Assembly: GCA_964608095.1 (NCBI GenBank)
Contig: CAZSMK010000108.1
Span: 1-25,532, forward strand
Source of the DNA: CAZSMK01 sp964608095
Lineage (GTDB): Bacteria; Sumerlaeota; Sumerlaeia; MWCT01; JAGHBZ01
Direction of reading: 5' to 3'
Length of the DNA stretch: 25,532 nt
A program made the translations under genes and the position numbers. Below are positions 14,275 through 22,392 of the stretch, one piece after another (the stretch's first letter is position 1; the number at the start of each line of letters is the position of its first letter). The notes beneath the pieces are model-generated. The model was not told the origin of the DNA. It was given only the letters and a program-made list of their open reading frames with translations, and searched no databases.

Positions 14275-14595
14275 CAGGGCGGGAGTTAAGCATTGTGATT
14301 GTGCAAGAGCTTGCGAAACAAGGACATAAATGATACCAGTGACATAAACGACGCTCTCCTTTGCTACCATACCCTGCATGGCCTGTGCTCCCCGTGGCGA
14401 TTCGAGGGGCGTGTCCGGGGAAACCCTGAGTGCTATCCGATATGAGTGGTAGGACATAGAGGATAGCCTTGCCACAGAAGACACCTTTTTACGCGCACTT
14501 GCTTCGCACGCATCAGCATGCGCGCTGTCGGAATTGCCGGACACTCTCTTTGGCCTCGAGGATTTTCGTGCAGCCTGTCCGGGGTTCGGGGTCCC
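14275..14595. other. Non-coding gap between hypB and argF with a degenerate repeat copy
   Basis: The two genes converge here. I see no gene in these 321 bases. They include G+C-rich runs near 14386-14420 (CCCCGTGG, GGGGCGTG, CCGGGG), a repeat-like stretch at 14449-14510, and GGGGTTCGGGGTCCCC next to the argF stop. The minus-strand GGGG/CCCC pairs right after the argF stop could form a hairpin, but no T-run follows. Open frames on the minus strand in this stretch are low-quality shadows. Confidence 0.55.
14449..14510 (+). repeat. Intergenic degenerate repeat, copy A
   Basis: AGGACATAGAGGA (14451-14463) is identical to a block at 23682-23694 and is followed in both places by similar bases (GCxTTGxCAxAGAA then ACACCxTTTTT and xACTTGC) over about 60 positions, roughly three in four identical. 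Both copies lie between converging genes. Confidence 0.45.
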
Positions 14596-15528
14596 CTATA
14601 TCCCATTACAGAGAAAGACCATAATCCCTTTTTGGGTATGGAGGCGGTTTTCAGCCTGGTCAAAGGCAATTGCTTGGTGGGAATCCAATACCTCATCCGT
14701 AATTTCCTCGCCGCGATGAGCGGGCATGTCGTGCATAACGAGGGCTGTCGGGGGCGCCTTTTTCACCAGCTCGATGTTTACACGGTAGGGCTGGAAAATC
14801 TTCCGTCGTTCCTCGGCTTCGGATTCCTGACCCATACTTGCCCACACGTCCGTATAAATAAAATCTGCCTGTTTTACCGCTTCCACCGGGTCCCGTGTGA
14901 TCTTTATAGATGCCCCCGACTGTGCGGCGATCTCGTGTGCCTTTTGGGCTATGCTCTCAGAAGGGTCGAAACCTTCGGGACAGGCAATCGTCATCCGGGT
15001 ACCCATCAATGCGGTCAGCAGCATTAAGGAATTGCACACGTTATTGCCGTCGCCGATAAAGGCGAGGTGGACGTTATCAAGAGAGCCGCGTTTTTCTTTC
15101 ATAGTGAAAAAATCCGTCAATGCCTGGCAAGGATGTTCGAGGTCTGTCAAGGCGTTTATGACGGGAATGGTTTCTGCATGGACGGCAAGCTCGACTACCG
15201 TATCGTGTGCGAATGTCCTGGCAACGATGAGATTGACCCATCGTTCGAGATTCTTTGCGACATCGTGCACGCTCTCACGTTTTCCCATGCCTACATCTGT
15301 GGGAGCGAGATAAACCGAGAACCCACCGAGTTGGAACATCCCTATTTCAAAGGTACACCGTGTCCGAAGCGACGGTTTTTCAAAAAGTAACGCCATGGTA
15401 TATCGTTTCAGTATCAGGGAATTCATGCGTTGGCGCAATCTGGTCTTGAGTTCATGCGTGATCTCAAACACACGTTCCACATCTTCACGTGTAAGGTCGC
15501 CAATGGATATGAGATTTTTTACCGGCAT
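14596..15528 (-). CDS. argF: Ornithine carbamoyltransferase
   Basis: The 310-residue protein makes citrulline from ornithine and carbamoyl phosphate in arginine synthesis. It has the carbamoyl-phosphate loop FEKPSLRTR (49-57; Leu54 where Thr is more usual), HPCQ (132-135), the ornithine-side DVWASMGQE (227-235) and DQAENRLHTQKG near the C-terminus. The normal HCLPA.RG motif reads HDMPAHRGEE (266-275), so the Cys that closes the active site in many OTCases is Asp. Length and order fit ArgF rather than aspartate carbamoyltransferase. An AAGGAG site lies 3-4 bases before the ATG, which is close. No other arg gene is near. A different ornithine-like substrate cannot be excluded. Confidence 0.9.
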   Translation of the reverse strand: MPVKNLISIGDLTREDVERVFEITHELKTRLRQRMNSLILKRYTMALLFEKPSLRTRCTFEIGMFQLGGFSVYLAPTDVGMGKRESVHDVAKNLERWVNLIVARTFAHDTVVELAVHAETIPVINALTDLEHPCQALTDFFTMKEKRGSLDNVHLAFIGDGNNVCNSLMLLTALMGTRMTIACPEGFDPSESIAQKAHEIAAQSGASIKITRDPVEAVKQADFIYTDVWASMGQESEAEERRKIFQPYRVNIELVKKAPPTALVMHDMPAHRGEEITDEVLDSHQAIAFDQAENRLHTQKGIMVFLCNGI

Positions 15529-15606
15529 TTGCTCCTTGTCCCTTCCATAAGAGATAAAGAAGGAAATTGTCTGTTACTTTTTGTAAAGAGGTCAAGATAA
15601 AAAATA

Positions 15607-15635
15607 TTGGCGTGCATGTAGCGGTATACTACAAT
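15607..15635 (+). promoter_or_regulatory. Sigma70-like promoter for maf
   Basis: TTGGCG (15607-15612) and TACAAT (15630-15635) are separated by 17 bases, matching four and five of six consensus positions. The maf ATG at 15663 is 27 bases downstream, with a GAGG element between. Confidence 0.45.
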
Positions 15636-15662
15636 CACCTTTTTTGAGGTTGAGCTTTCGGT

Positions 15663-16247
15663 ATGAAGGAACAAAGAAAAAGGATAATCTTATCATCAAA
15701 ATCACCTCGCCGGATTGAATTATTGAGCGGAATAGGACTCGAATTCGAGGTTCATCCGAGCGAAGTGGATGAAAGTACGATTCATGCAAAGAAGCCGCGT
15801 GAATTCGCCCTTAAAGCCGCATTCGTCAAGGCGATGGATGTTGCGCGCCTTTACGACGATGCCCTTGTCATTGCTGCGGATACGATAGTCGTTATAGATA
15901 ACCGTATTCTCGGCAAGCCGGAAAACAAAGAGGCTGCCCGTAAGACATTGCGCATGTTGAGCGGAAGAGCGCATCTCGTAATCACGGGTATTGCGGTATG
16001 TAACGCTAAAACCGGCAGCTGCCTTGTGGACGCCGTGACAACAGAAGTCTTTTTTCGCCCCCTTACTCGAAGCGATATAGACGATTATGTAGAAACGGGC
16101 GATTCGCTCGACAAGGCAGGCGCCTATGGTATTCAGACTATCGGCGACCGCTTTATCGAAAAAATCGAAGGCGATTATGATAACGTGGTCGGGTTACCTA
16201 CTGGAAAGCTCATGGAACTTCTTGAAGGATTCTCCCTGAAAGATTAA
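15663..16247 (+). CDS. maf: Maf-family nucleoside triphosphate pyrophosphatase
   Basis: The 194-residue protein shows the Maf hallmarks: IILSSKSPRRIELLSGIGL (about 9-27), VHPSEVDES, ALKAAFVKA, VIAADTIVVIDN (about 78-89) with the catalytic Asp, LGKPENKEAARKTLRMLSGR, and YGIQTIGDRFIEKIEGDYDN with VGLPTGKLMELL at the end. The pattern matches the YhdE/Maf dTTP/UTP pyrophosphatase branch, which removes pyrophosphate from non-canonical or excess nucleotides and was first linked to septum formation. It is transcribed away from argF and has its own promoter candidate. Its stop codon overlaps the stop of the converging nucleosidase-like gene within TTAA (16244-16247). Confidence 0.93.
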   Translation: MKEQRKRIILSSKSPRRIELLSGIGLEFEVHPSEVDESTIHAKKPREFALKAAFVKAMDVARLYDDALVIAADTIVVIDNRILGKPENKEAARKTLRMLSGRAHLVITGIAVCNAKTGSCLVDAVTTEVFFRPLTRSDIDDYVETGDSLDKAGAYGIQTIGDRFIEKIEGDYDNVVGLPTGKLMELLEGFSLKD

Positions 16248-16999
16248 GGAAGCGGTAACCGGGCGAGGATATCGATCAGATGTGCAGCGCCTGATTTTAT
16301 CGCGTGTTTGAAGGTTTTTTCAAAATCACGCCTGAGATTTTCATCTGCACAATCCGTTATAACCTGTACCGCCAATGAGGGAGAATTCAACTCTCCTGCA
16401 CGTTTTAAAACGGTATAACTTTCCATATCTACTGTTGAGATGCCCCATGTAGTATAAAGCCAATTACGTATGCGGGAGGAACTCAATGGGCTTGACACCT
16501 CTCCTGCAAGCCGTGTCTGTGTCACATCGAGTTTTTCAATGTTCCTTAGCAAAGAATCGGCGATTTTTATCCGGTCGATTATGAGGTCTTTTTCTGTTAT
16601 TCCGGCTGAGATTTGATTCTCATCGAGAGCGGAGAGTTTTGCAATTGAGCGAGGTATAACAATAGAGGAAAGAGCGATATCGGGTGAAAGAATTCCGGCG
16701 GCGCCGAATTTTACATAAATCGATGGTCTGAAAAGATGATGGCAGGTCTCGACCATTCGCAGGGCGTTGTCCCGCCCATCCCCACCGCTTGTTAGAAGTA
16801 TAGTTCTGTTCCTGACCTCTCCTTTCCAGGCACGACATCCCGGCGCCTGGATTTGGCTGACCCTTTTCATAAGAGAAGCGACGGGTTGAGCCTCGGTTGG
16901 ATACGCTGTGACAACACAAATGAGCCCTTTGCTCCTCTCCTTCACCAATCTTTTTTCGCTCCTGAACGGTCTTTTTATTGGAAACAAATACGAAAACAA
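16244..16999 (-). CDS. Nucleoside phosphorylase / MTA-SAH nucleosidase superfamily protein
   Basis: The frame encodes up to 251 residues. After a basic leader, GLICVVTAYPTEAQPVASLM begins the family fold, followed by LLTSGGDGRDNALRM, VKFGAAGILSPDI (the phosphate/ribose glycine-rich region), VDMESYTVLKRA (base and ribose binding Met-Glu) and VITDCADE with the catalytic-type Asp. This resembles MTA/SAH nucleosidases and futalosine hydrolases (MqnB-like); the exact substrate is unclear. The longest frame begins at TTG 16997-16999 without SD, and the true start may be an internal GTG near residue 19 (GTGAAGGAGAGG). Transcription converges on maf with overlapping stop codons. Confidence 0.75.
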   Translation of the reverse strand: MFSYLFPIKRPFRSEKRLVKERSKGLICVVTAYPTEAQPVASLMKRVSQIQAPGCRAWKGEVRNRTILLTSGGDGRDNALRMVETCHHLFRPSIYVKFGAAGILSPDIALSSIVIPRSIAKLSALDENQISAGITEKDLIIDRIKIADSLLRNIEKLDVTQTRLAGEVSSPLSSSRIRNWLYTTWGISTVDMESYTVLKRAGELNSPSLAVQVITDCADENLRRDFEKTFKHAIKSGAAHLIDILARLPLP

Positions 17000-17055
17000 G
17001 GTAAACTATAATCGAGATTTGTTTTGAATGGTAAAGATTAAGGGAGGGTTTGTCA

Positions 17056-17367
17056 ATGAAACGCATAATATCCATACTGCTTGTGCTGGCTGTTTTCACG
17101 GGAATAATCGTTATCAGTGGGTGTACCACGACCCAGAAAGGGGCGTTAGTAGGAGGCGCGGTTGGCGCGGGTTCGGGCGCCATAATCGGCCATCAAGCCG
17201 GGGATTCCGGCAGAGGCGCCTTGATCGGCGCCGGTATAGGAGCACTCACAGGAGCCCTGGTCGGCGACTTTGTGGATAATTATGAGGTCGACGTCAGGAG
17301 GAGAGACCGATATCAAGCCCCGCCTGAATACTATGATGACAGAGCGTTTGACCGTAACGATTGGTAA
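17056..17367 (+). CDS. Glycine-zipper lipoprotein
   Basis: I choose ATG 17056 because AGGGAGGG lies 7 bases upstream; the TTG six bases earlier has less support. The 103-residue product has a lipoprotein signal with lipobox ISGC (Cys23), then two runs of small residues in glycine-zipper spacing: GALVGGAVGAGSGAIIG and GALIGAGIGALTGALVGD. They form two membrane-embedded hairpin-like segments, as in Rcs-type or OmpA-linked glycine-zipper proteins. A polar C-terminus rich in Arg, Tyr and Asp follows. Probable outer-membrane or periplasmic structural lipoprotein; no enzymatic function. A TATAAT at 17007-17012 could be its -10 box, but no good -35 is visible. Confidence 0.85.
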   Translation: MKRIISILLVLAVFTGIIVISGCTTTQKGALVGGAVGAGSGAIIGHQAGDSGRGALIGAGIGALTGALVGDFVDNYEVDVRRRDRYQAPPEYYDDRAFDRNDW

Positions 17368-17397
17368 CAAAGATTCGAGCGTAGGAATCGAAACGGA

Positions 17398-19851
17398 TTA
17401 CCCCGGAAGAATTGAAACTTTAACTTCATGAACAGCCCCATCTTCAAACACAGGGAGGATTGACGAATTGATCTTCTTTTCATCCACCGTTATCGAGGTC
17501 TTCCCTTTACTCACCCCGTCAAGATTCTGAACCGATATATTGTATACCGCGTTACGAAATCCTCTCTTCACTGAATACTTCCTGAATTCTGCAGGAAGGC
17601 AAGGATCGATAAGAAGACCTGCATATACGGGTCTAACACCGAGGAGGTAATCCACGAATCCTCTCAACATCCAGGCAGCAGACCCTGTTAACCACGTATG
17701 GCTTGCCTGCCCGAAAGTTGGATGATCCGGGCTGGTTACGTACTCGGCGTACACGTAAGGTTCCACTTCGTAACGGTCGATATCTACAGCGGGATTCATG
17801 GGTAGGGCTTGTTTATAATAGGTCCATGCCTGTTCAGCGCGGCCGAGAATCAGCTCCGCTATAATCGCCCAAGCAACCGGATGATTGAACACCGCACCGT
17901 TCTCTTTCTTTCCGGGAACGCAACGGGTCGCCAGACCGATGGTGGGATCAGGTTTGGTATAGGCGGGGTGCAAAATCTTTGGCCCTTTCGGTGTGGCAAG
18001 GATTTCGGCAACCGAATCCATCGCCTTGAGTGCGCGCTTTTCAGGCGCTACGCCACTGATGACCGACCAGCTTTGGGGATTCAGGAATATTTTCCCCTCA
18101 TTACACGTATGGGAGCCTACGGGTCGACCAAGATCATTCGTCCCCCGGATATACCATTTTCCGTCCCAGGCATGGGTGTTGATCGCATGCACAATCTCTT
18201 TGTAGCGGGCAAGGTACTCTGCGGATTCTTCTTTCTTTCCGATATATGCCAGCAATGTAGCGAATTCGCGTAGTGTATAGGCGAGAAACATCGACATCCA
18301 AATACTTTCGCCTTTTCCTTTGCGACCGCAAAAGTCGAGGGTATCGTTCCAGTCGCCGCCTTTGAAAAGTGTAAGATTTCGTGGGCTGAGATTTGTAAGG
18401 ACAAAGCGAATAGAACGTCGCAAGTGCTCGAGGAGGTCAGCCTTATCGCCGTCGACAAACTCAAACTCCTGCTCGAGCAGTGAGAAATCTGCGGTTTCTT
18501 TCAGGTAAGACGTGACAACAAAGGGGAGCCACAAAGGATTGTCCAGGTGTTCGGTACGCTCACCGCCCCCTGTTCCGGGATAATAGAGGTGATAGGTGCT
18601 TCCATCTTTAAACTGCATGGCAGCCATTTCGCAGACGCGCTGTTTTACCCACTCCTGCTTGGTAAGGAGCGGACCGAGCGTGTCCTGTGCGGAGTCCCTG
18701 AAACCGCGTCCAAACAACAGCCCGCCGTGATACAGCGATGCATCTCGTGAAAATTGAAACGTTGTCTTCACCTGGTACTGATTCCAGAAGTTGATCATCA
18801 TTTCAGCAACCGGGTCGGGTAATCTGGTCTCTAATCCCTTCAAGTACTCATCCCTGGTGTTCAAGAGTATTTTGAATTCGTCGCCGACTTGTTTTACACT
18901 ACGATATTTTTGGACTATCTGGTCGACTTTCTTGTTGGTGGCATCGGTGGGAACGATTCCTACAAGAATAGGAAACATGACCTCGGCATCGCTCGGTATT
19001 TCCAATTCATACTGAAGAGAGAATACTGCATCACCGGCGGTAATTTCGGAATTCGATAATGTAGCGCGCTCAACGGCCTCGGGATTTTGTTCAGACCGCC
19101 ACCGCCCGATAAAAAGATCTTTTGATCCGTCGAAACCTTTAACATCGAGCGAGGATGCCATAAATACGCGATAGGGCCATTCGTTGTTTTCCTGTTTTAC
19201 GCTTGCACGCGATGTCGCTACCCAGTAACGTTTCGTGGCGTACAGCACTGTGTGAGCGCTATCGAAATAAACCTCGTTAAAGTGTTGATCGTTCGGCTGA
19301 TTTATAAGATCGATAAGGGCATGACCCAGGCAAAGTTCGAGATAAGAAAAAATATCCAATGTGCGCGTTTTTTTGCCTGTGTTGGCAAGTGTAACCCACC
19401 AGATTTCGACGTCATCCTCCGGCGCTACAAAATAGGTGATCGAGCTTTTGATCTTGTTGTATTCCGACTCGATTATGGAGTAGTTGAAGCCATGCCGGCA
19501 TACATAATGGTCAAGTTCGCTGACGCACGGTTGCCACGTCGGAGACCAGTAGGCGCCCGTCTCCTTGTCTCGCAGATACAGGTACCGACCGGGTCGATCG
19601 AACGGAAGCGAATTATAGCGCCAACGAGAGATACGGTTGTTGCGTGGAGAGCCATAAAAGGAGAAACCACCCGCAGTATGGGTGAGAATGCCTGAAAGTT
19701 TTCCATTAGTAATATAGTTAGCCCATGGTCGTGGGGTGTCAAAGCGCGAGATAACGAACTCACGTGCGTCGGGATCAAAAGAGCCATACTTGTTGTGTAA
19801 AAAGTTCCGAGCGTTTTCAATAATTGCGGAACCGGATTCTTTAATCTTCAT
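17398..19851 (-). CDS. GH94 family sugar phosphorylase (cellobiose phosphorylase-like)
   Basis: The 817-residue protein matches GH94 in size and order. The N-terminal beta-sandwich begins NKYGSFDPDAREFVI and includes NNRISRWRYN. The (alpha/alpha)6 barrel has GRGFRDSAQDTLG (about 382-394), PGTGGGERTEH, the FKGGDWNDTLD motif with catalytic Asp in DWND (500-503), and LNPQSWSVISG. GH94 enzymes split beta-linked disaccharides or oligosaccharides (cellobiose, chitobiose, laminaribiose and others) with phosphate, saving ATP. The segment NGAVFNHPVAWAI resembles the family's phosphate/substrate loop. No signal peptide is seen, so it is cytoplasmic. The donor sugar cannot be named from this reading. 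The gene is 160 bases downstream of priA and may have its own promoter; TTGACA occurs at 19933-19938 on the same strand. Confidence 0.88.
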   Translation of the reverse strand: MKIKESGSAIIENARNFLHNKYGSFDPDAREFVISRFDTPRPWANYITNGKLSGILTHTAGGFSFYGSPRNNRISRWRYNSLPFDRPGRYLYLRDKETGAYWSPTWQPCVSELDHYVCRHGFNYSIIESEYNKIKSSITYFVAPEDDVEIWWVTLANTGKKTRTLDIFSYLELCLGHALIDLINQPNDQHFNEVYFDSAHTVLYATKRYWVATSRASVKQENNEWPYRVFMASSLDVKGFDGSKDLFIGRWRSEQNPEAVERATLSNSEITAGDAVFSLQYELEIPSDAEVMFPILVGIVPTDATNKKVDQIVQKYRSVKQVGDEFKILLNTRDEYLKGLETRLPDPVAEMMINFWNQYQVKTTFQFSRDASLYHGGLLFGRGFRDSAQDTLGPLLTKQEWVKQRVCEMAAMQFKDGSTYHLYYPGTGGGERTEHLDNPLWLPFVVTSYLKETADFSLLEQEFEFVDGDKADLLEHLRRSIRFVLTNLSPRNLTLFKGGDWNDTLDFCGRKGKGESIWMSMFLAYTLREFATLLAYIGKKEESAEYLARYKEIVHAINTHAWDGKWYIRGTNDLGRPVGSHTCNEGKIFLNPQSWSVISGVAPEKRALKAMDSVAEILATPKGPKILHPAYTKPDPTIGLATRCVPGKKENGAVFNHPVAWAIIAELILGRAEQAWTYYKQALPMNPAVDIDRYEVEPYVYAEYVTSPDHPTFGQASHTWLTGSAAWMLRGFVDYLLGVRPVYAGLLIDPCLPAEFRKYSVKRGFRNAVYNISVQNLDGVSKGKTSITVDEKKINSSILPVFEDGAVHEVKVSILPG

Positions 19852-20011
19852 AATACTATCGCCTAACTGTGGAAAAGATTAATAGCAAAAAGTGCATTTG
19901 AAGGTTGAATCGTTTCAAATTTTTGGCAGTAATGTCAATAGAAATCCTCCTGTTTTAGAATTACACCTTGTGTATTCCTTCACTACCGCCTTTCACCTCC
20001 TTGGATCTCTT

Positions 20012-22231
20012 CTATAGAAGGTTCAAGGGCTCTATCTCGATCGTAAAGTCGACTTTCTTGTGCCGCTTCGACCGGCGATATTCCTTTAATCCTTTATTTA
20101 CCAATAGGATGAGGTCTTCGGTTTCAGTGCTGCGAAGCAACAGGCGCCATCGGTATTTGCCTCGTATTTTCCCTATTACTGCCTCCGTGGGTCCTATAAC
20201 GTCTATAGACTGAAACGCCGGTTTATAAGTGAGCGTTTTCAGGATATTGCCCAATCTCTCGGATTGCTCGATCACGGCTTCCCTGTCTTTTGACGTAGCG
20301 ACAATAGAAGCGAGGTGGAAGAACGGCGGGAAACGCATGGCTTTCCGAATGGCGAGTTCTTTGCGCGCAAATGCCTCGTAGTCGTGTTTGATGGCAAGAT
20401 TGATTGCGTAATAGTCGGGCATAAAGGTCTGGATGATGACTTTTCCGCCGAGTGCGCTCCTGCCGGCTCGACCCGCTGCCTGCGTGAGAAGAGAAAAGGT
20501 GCGTTCTCCTGCGCGAAAATCCGGGAGAAACAGGCTCATATCAGCGCTGATCACGCCGACAAGAGTTACCCGATGTAAATCAAATCCCTTTGCCACCATC
20601 TGCGTGCCGAGAATGATCTCGGCTGAACCATTGACTATCTGTTCCCATTTTTTCAGCAGTTCGAACCTGCTTGTGGTTGAATCGAGGTCGAGCCGAAGAA
20701 CGGTTCGTTCCTTGAATATCTTGTTCAACTCTTCTTCTATCCTTTGTGTACCCATGCCCATTATGCCGATATGCTCGCTGCCGCAGTAAGGGCATACAGT
20801 AGGGACATCTTCCCGGGCGTTGCAATAATGACATATTAACTTATTCTCTGTTTTATGGTACGTAAGGGTCACGTCGCATTTTTTGCACCTCACAGGTTTA
20901 CGGCACGAGTGACAGAGGACGAAGTTCGCATACCCGCGACGGTTGAGTAATAAGATCACCTGCTCGTTTCGTTCGAGTGTATGTGTTATCTCATCCACCA
21001 GACGGTCGGAGATTACGAGGGGACGCCGTTTCGAGCGCATTTCTTTTCCAAGGTCAAGAAGCTCGACAGCGGGCAAGGGAAGCTTGTTGATTCGTTCCGG
21101 CAGGCGTAACAGCATATACTCTCCCTGTTGTGCGCGGTAGTAGCTCTCGATCGAGGGAGTAGCGCTTCCGAGGATTACGGCTGCACGTTGCTGTTTTGCC
21201 CTGTACTCGGCTACCTCTCGTGTATGGTACCGAGGGGCGGTCTCTTGTTTATACGTGGTTTCTTGTTCTTCGTCGATCACGATCACACCGAGTCGAGGGA
21301 GTGGCGAAAAGATCGCGGAGCGCGCGCCGACTACTATCTTTACCTCTTCGGATTTGATCCGTTGCCATAGATCGAATTTTTGCCCAAGCGTCATCCGGCT
21401 GTGATATACCCCGACCTGTGAGCCGAAACGATTTCGAAAACGGTCAACGGTTTGGGGCGTGAGCGAAATTTCAGGCACCAGGACGATGGCTCCCTTGCCC
21501 TGCTTGAGAGCCGATTCAATCACACGGAGGTAAACCTCGGTTTTCCCGCTGCCGGTAACCCCGAAAAGGAGAAATACCTCGCCTTTGTTCTCCTCTATGG
21601 TCTGCAGGATGGTTTTACATGCTTTATCTTGTTCGCTCGTAAGCTCGAGTGGAATCTCTTCTTTTGTGAAAATACGATATTCGTCTTCGCGAACGACCGC
21701 CTGTGTCGATTCTGACAACACCCCCTTTTCGATCAACCTCTTGATAACGGCTCGCGTGATACTGAGGTCTTGCTCGATGACAAGGGGTGGGGTGGGCTGA
21801 TTTCCTCTGTCCAGGAGATAATCGACCACCATTTGTTGTTTGGGAGTGAGCGAAAGTGATTCCATAGCAGTGTCCGACAGGGCAAAGCGTACTACCCGTT
21901 CTTCGCGCATTGATACATCGTTGAAGCCGATGAAAGAGACAGAATGCAGCGCCTCGCCTATGGGACATATATAAAATTTCGAGAGCCATCGAGCAATGTC
22001 GATAAGCTCAGGGTCAACCCGAAAATCCGGCGAGATTATCTCTTCTACGGGTTTGACCCGATAGGGAAACCGTTTTCGGGGGCTTATTTCTATTACGCAC
22101 CCGTTTACCTTGCGATTGGCGAGGGGGACGCGCACCAGTGAACCCACAGTAATCTCGTTCTCGAGTTTTTCAGGTACGCTGTACTCGAAGGTTTTATCAA
22201 TCGGTATATTCAAAGCCACACTGGCGTACAT
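20012..22231 (-). CDS. priA: Primosomal replication restart helicase PriA
   Basis: The 739-residue protein has the typical start ALNIPIDKTFEYSVPE with the 3'-end-binding domain. Then come Walker A FGVTGSGKTEVYL (224-231 core), VIDEEQETTYKQ (DEEQ at 320-323, where most PriA have DEEH), GSATPS, and the zinc domain with eight Cys (440, 443, 449, 452, 467, 470, 480, 483). The C-terminal helicase motifs include GTQMVAKGFDLHRVTLVG and TQAAGRAGRS. PriA reloads the replisome at stalled forks. Length is normal and no frameshift is seen. Its promoter lies in the 161-bp region divergent to the GT4 gene. The stop codon lies in a perfect 12-bp palindrome CTTCTATAGAAG. Confidence 0.97.
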   Translation of the reverse strand: MYASVALNIPIDKTFEYSVPEKLENEITVGSLVRVPLANRKVNGCVIEISPRKRFPYRVKPVEEIISPDFRVDPELIDIARWLSKFYICPIGEALHSVSFIGFNDVSMREERVVRFALSDTAMESLSLTPKQQMVVDYLLDRGNQPTPPLVIEQDLSITRAVIKRLIEKGVLSESTQAVVREDEYRIFTKEEIPLELTSEQDKACKTILQTIEENKGEVFLLFGVTGSGKTEVYLRVIESALKQGKGAIVLVPEISLTPQTVDRFRNRFGSQVGVYHSRMTLGQKFDLWQRIKSEEVKIVVGARSAIFSPLPRLGVIVIDEEQETTYKQETAPRYHTREVAEYRAKQQRAAVILGSATPSIESYYRAQQGEYMLLRLPERINKLPLPAVELLDLGKEMRSKRRPLVISDRLVDEITHTLERNEQVILLLNRRGYANFVLCHSCRKPVRCKKCDVTLTYHKTENKLICHYCNAREDVPTVCPYCGSEHIGIMGMGTQRIEEELNKIFKERTVLRLDLDSTTSRFELLKKWEQIVNGSAEIILGTQMVAKGFDLHRVTLVGVISADMSLFLPDFRAGERTFSLLTQAAGRAGRSALGGKVIIQTFMPDYYAINLAIKHDYEAFARKELAIRKAMRFPPFFHLASIVATSKDREAVIEQSERLGNILKTLTYKPAFQSIDVIGPTEAVIGKIRGKYRWRLLLRSTETEDLILLVNKGLKEYRRSKRHKKVDFTIEIEPLNLL

Positions 22232-22355
22232 CCGTTTGCCTCTCGATGGGATACGTTATCTTTAGCACGAATAATTATGTGCGCTTGTTTGAAAAGAATC
22301 CATTATCTTATCAAAAAGGCACATTATCCGCCTACAAGTAAACAAGGCTATTAGA

Positions 22356-22384
22356 TTGACATAAGTGCGGGACGAATTCACAAT
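22356..22384 (+). promoter_or_regulatory. Promoter very close to the GT4 start codon
   Basis: TTGACA (22356-22361) is a perfect -35 box and CACAAT (22379-22384) lies 17 bases further as a -10 of four out of six. The expected RNA start near 22391 is only a couple of bases before ATG 22393, and no SD is seen, so the mRNA may be nearly leaderless. Confidence 0.4.
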
Positions 22385-22392
22385 GTTTTTTA

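Noticed and set aside
14602..14618. CCATTACAGAGA-like words at 14602, 5893 and 23654
   Set aside because: The 14602 copy encodes the end of argF, so the likeness among the three is probably chance.
14433..14696. 87-codon minus-strand frame across the end of argF and the gap
   Set aside because: It overlaps the real argF in another frame and continues into repeat-like DNA. Composition is random-looking (many Pro and Arg), and no SD precedes it.
19915..19983. 22-codon minus-strand mini-frame after priA with AAGGAGGTGA upstream
   Set aside because: The SD-like site is strong, but spacing to GTG is long (about 12 bases) and the peptide is tiny and featureless. It could be a leader peptide for the GH94 gene, but evidence is too thin.
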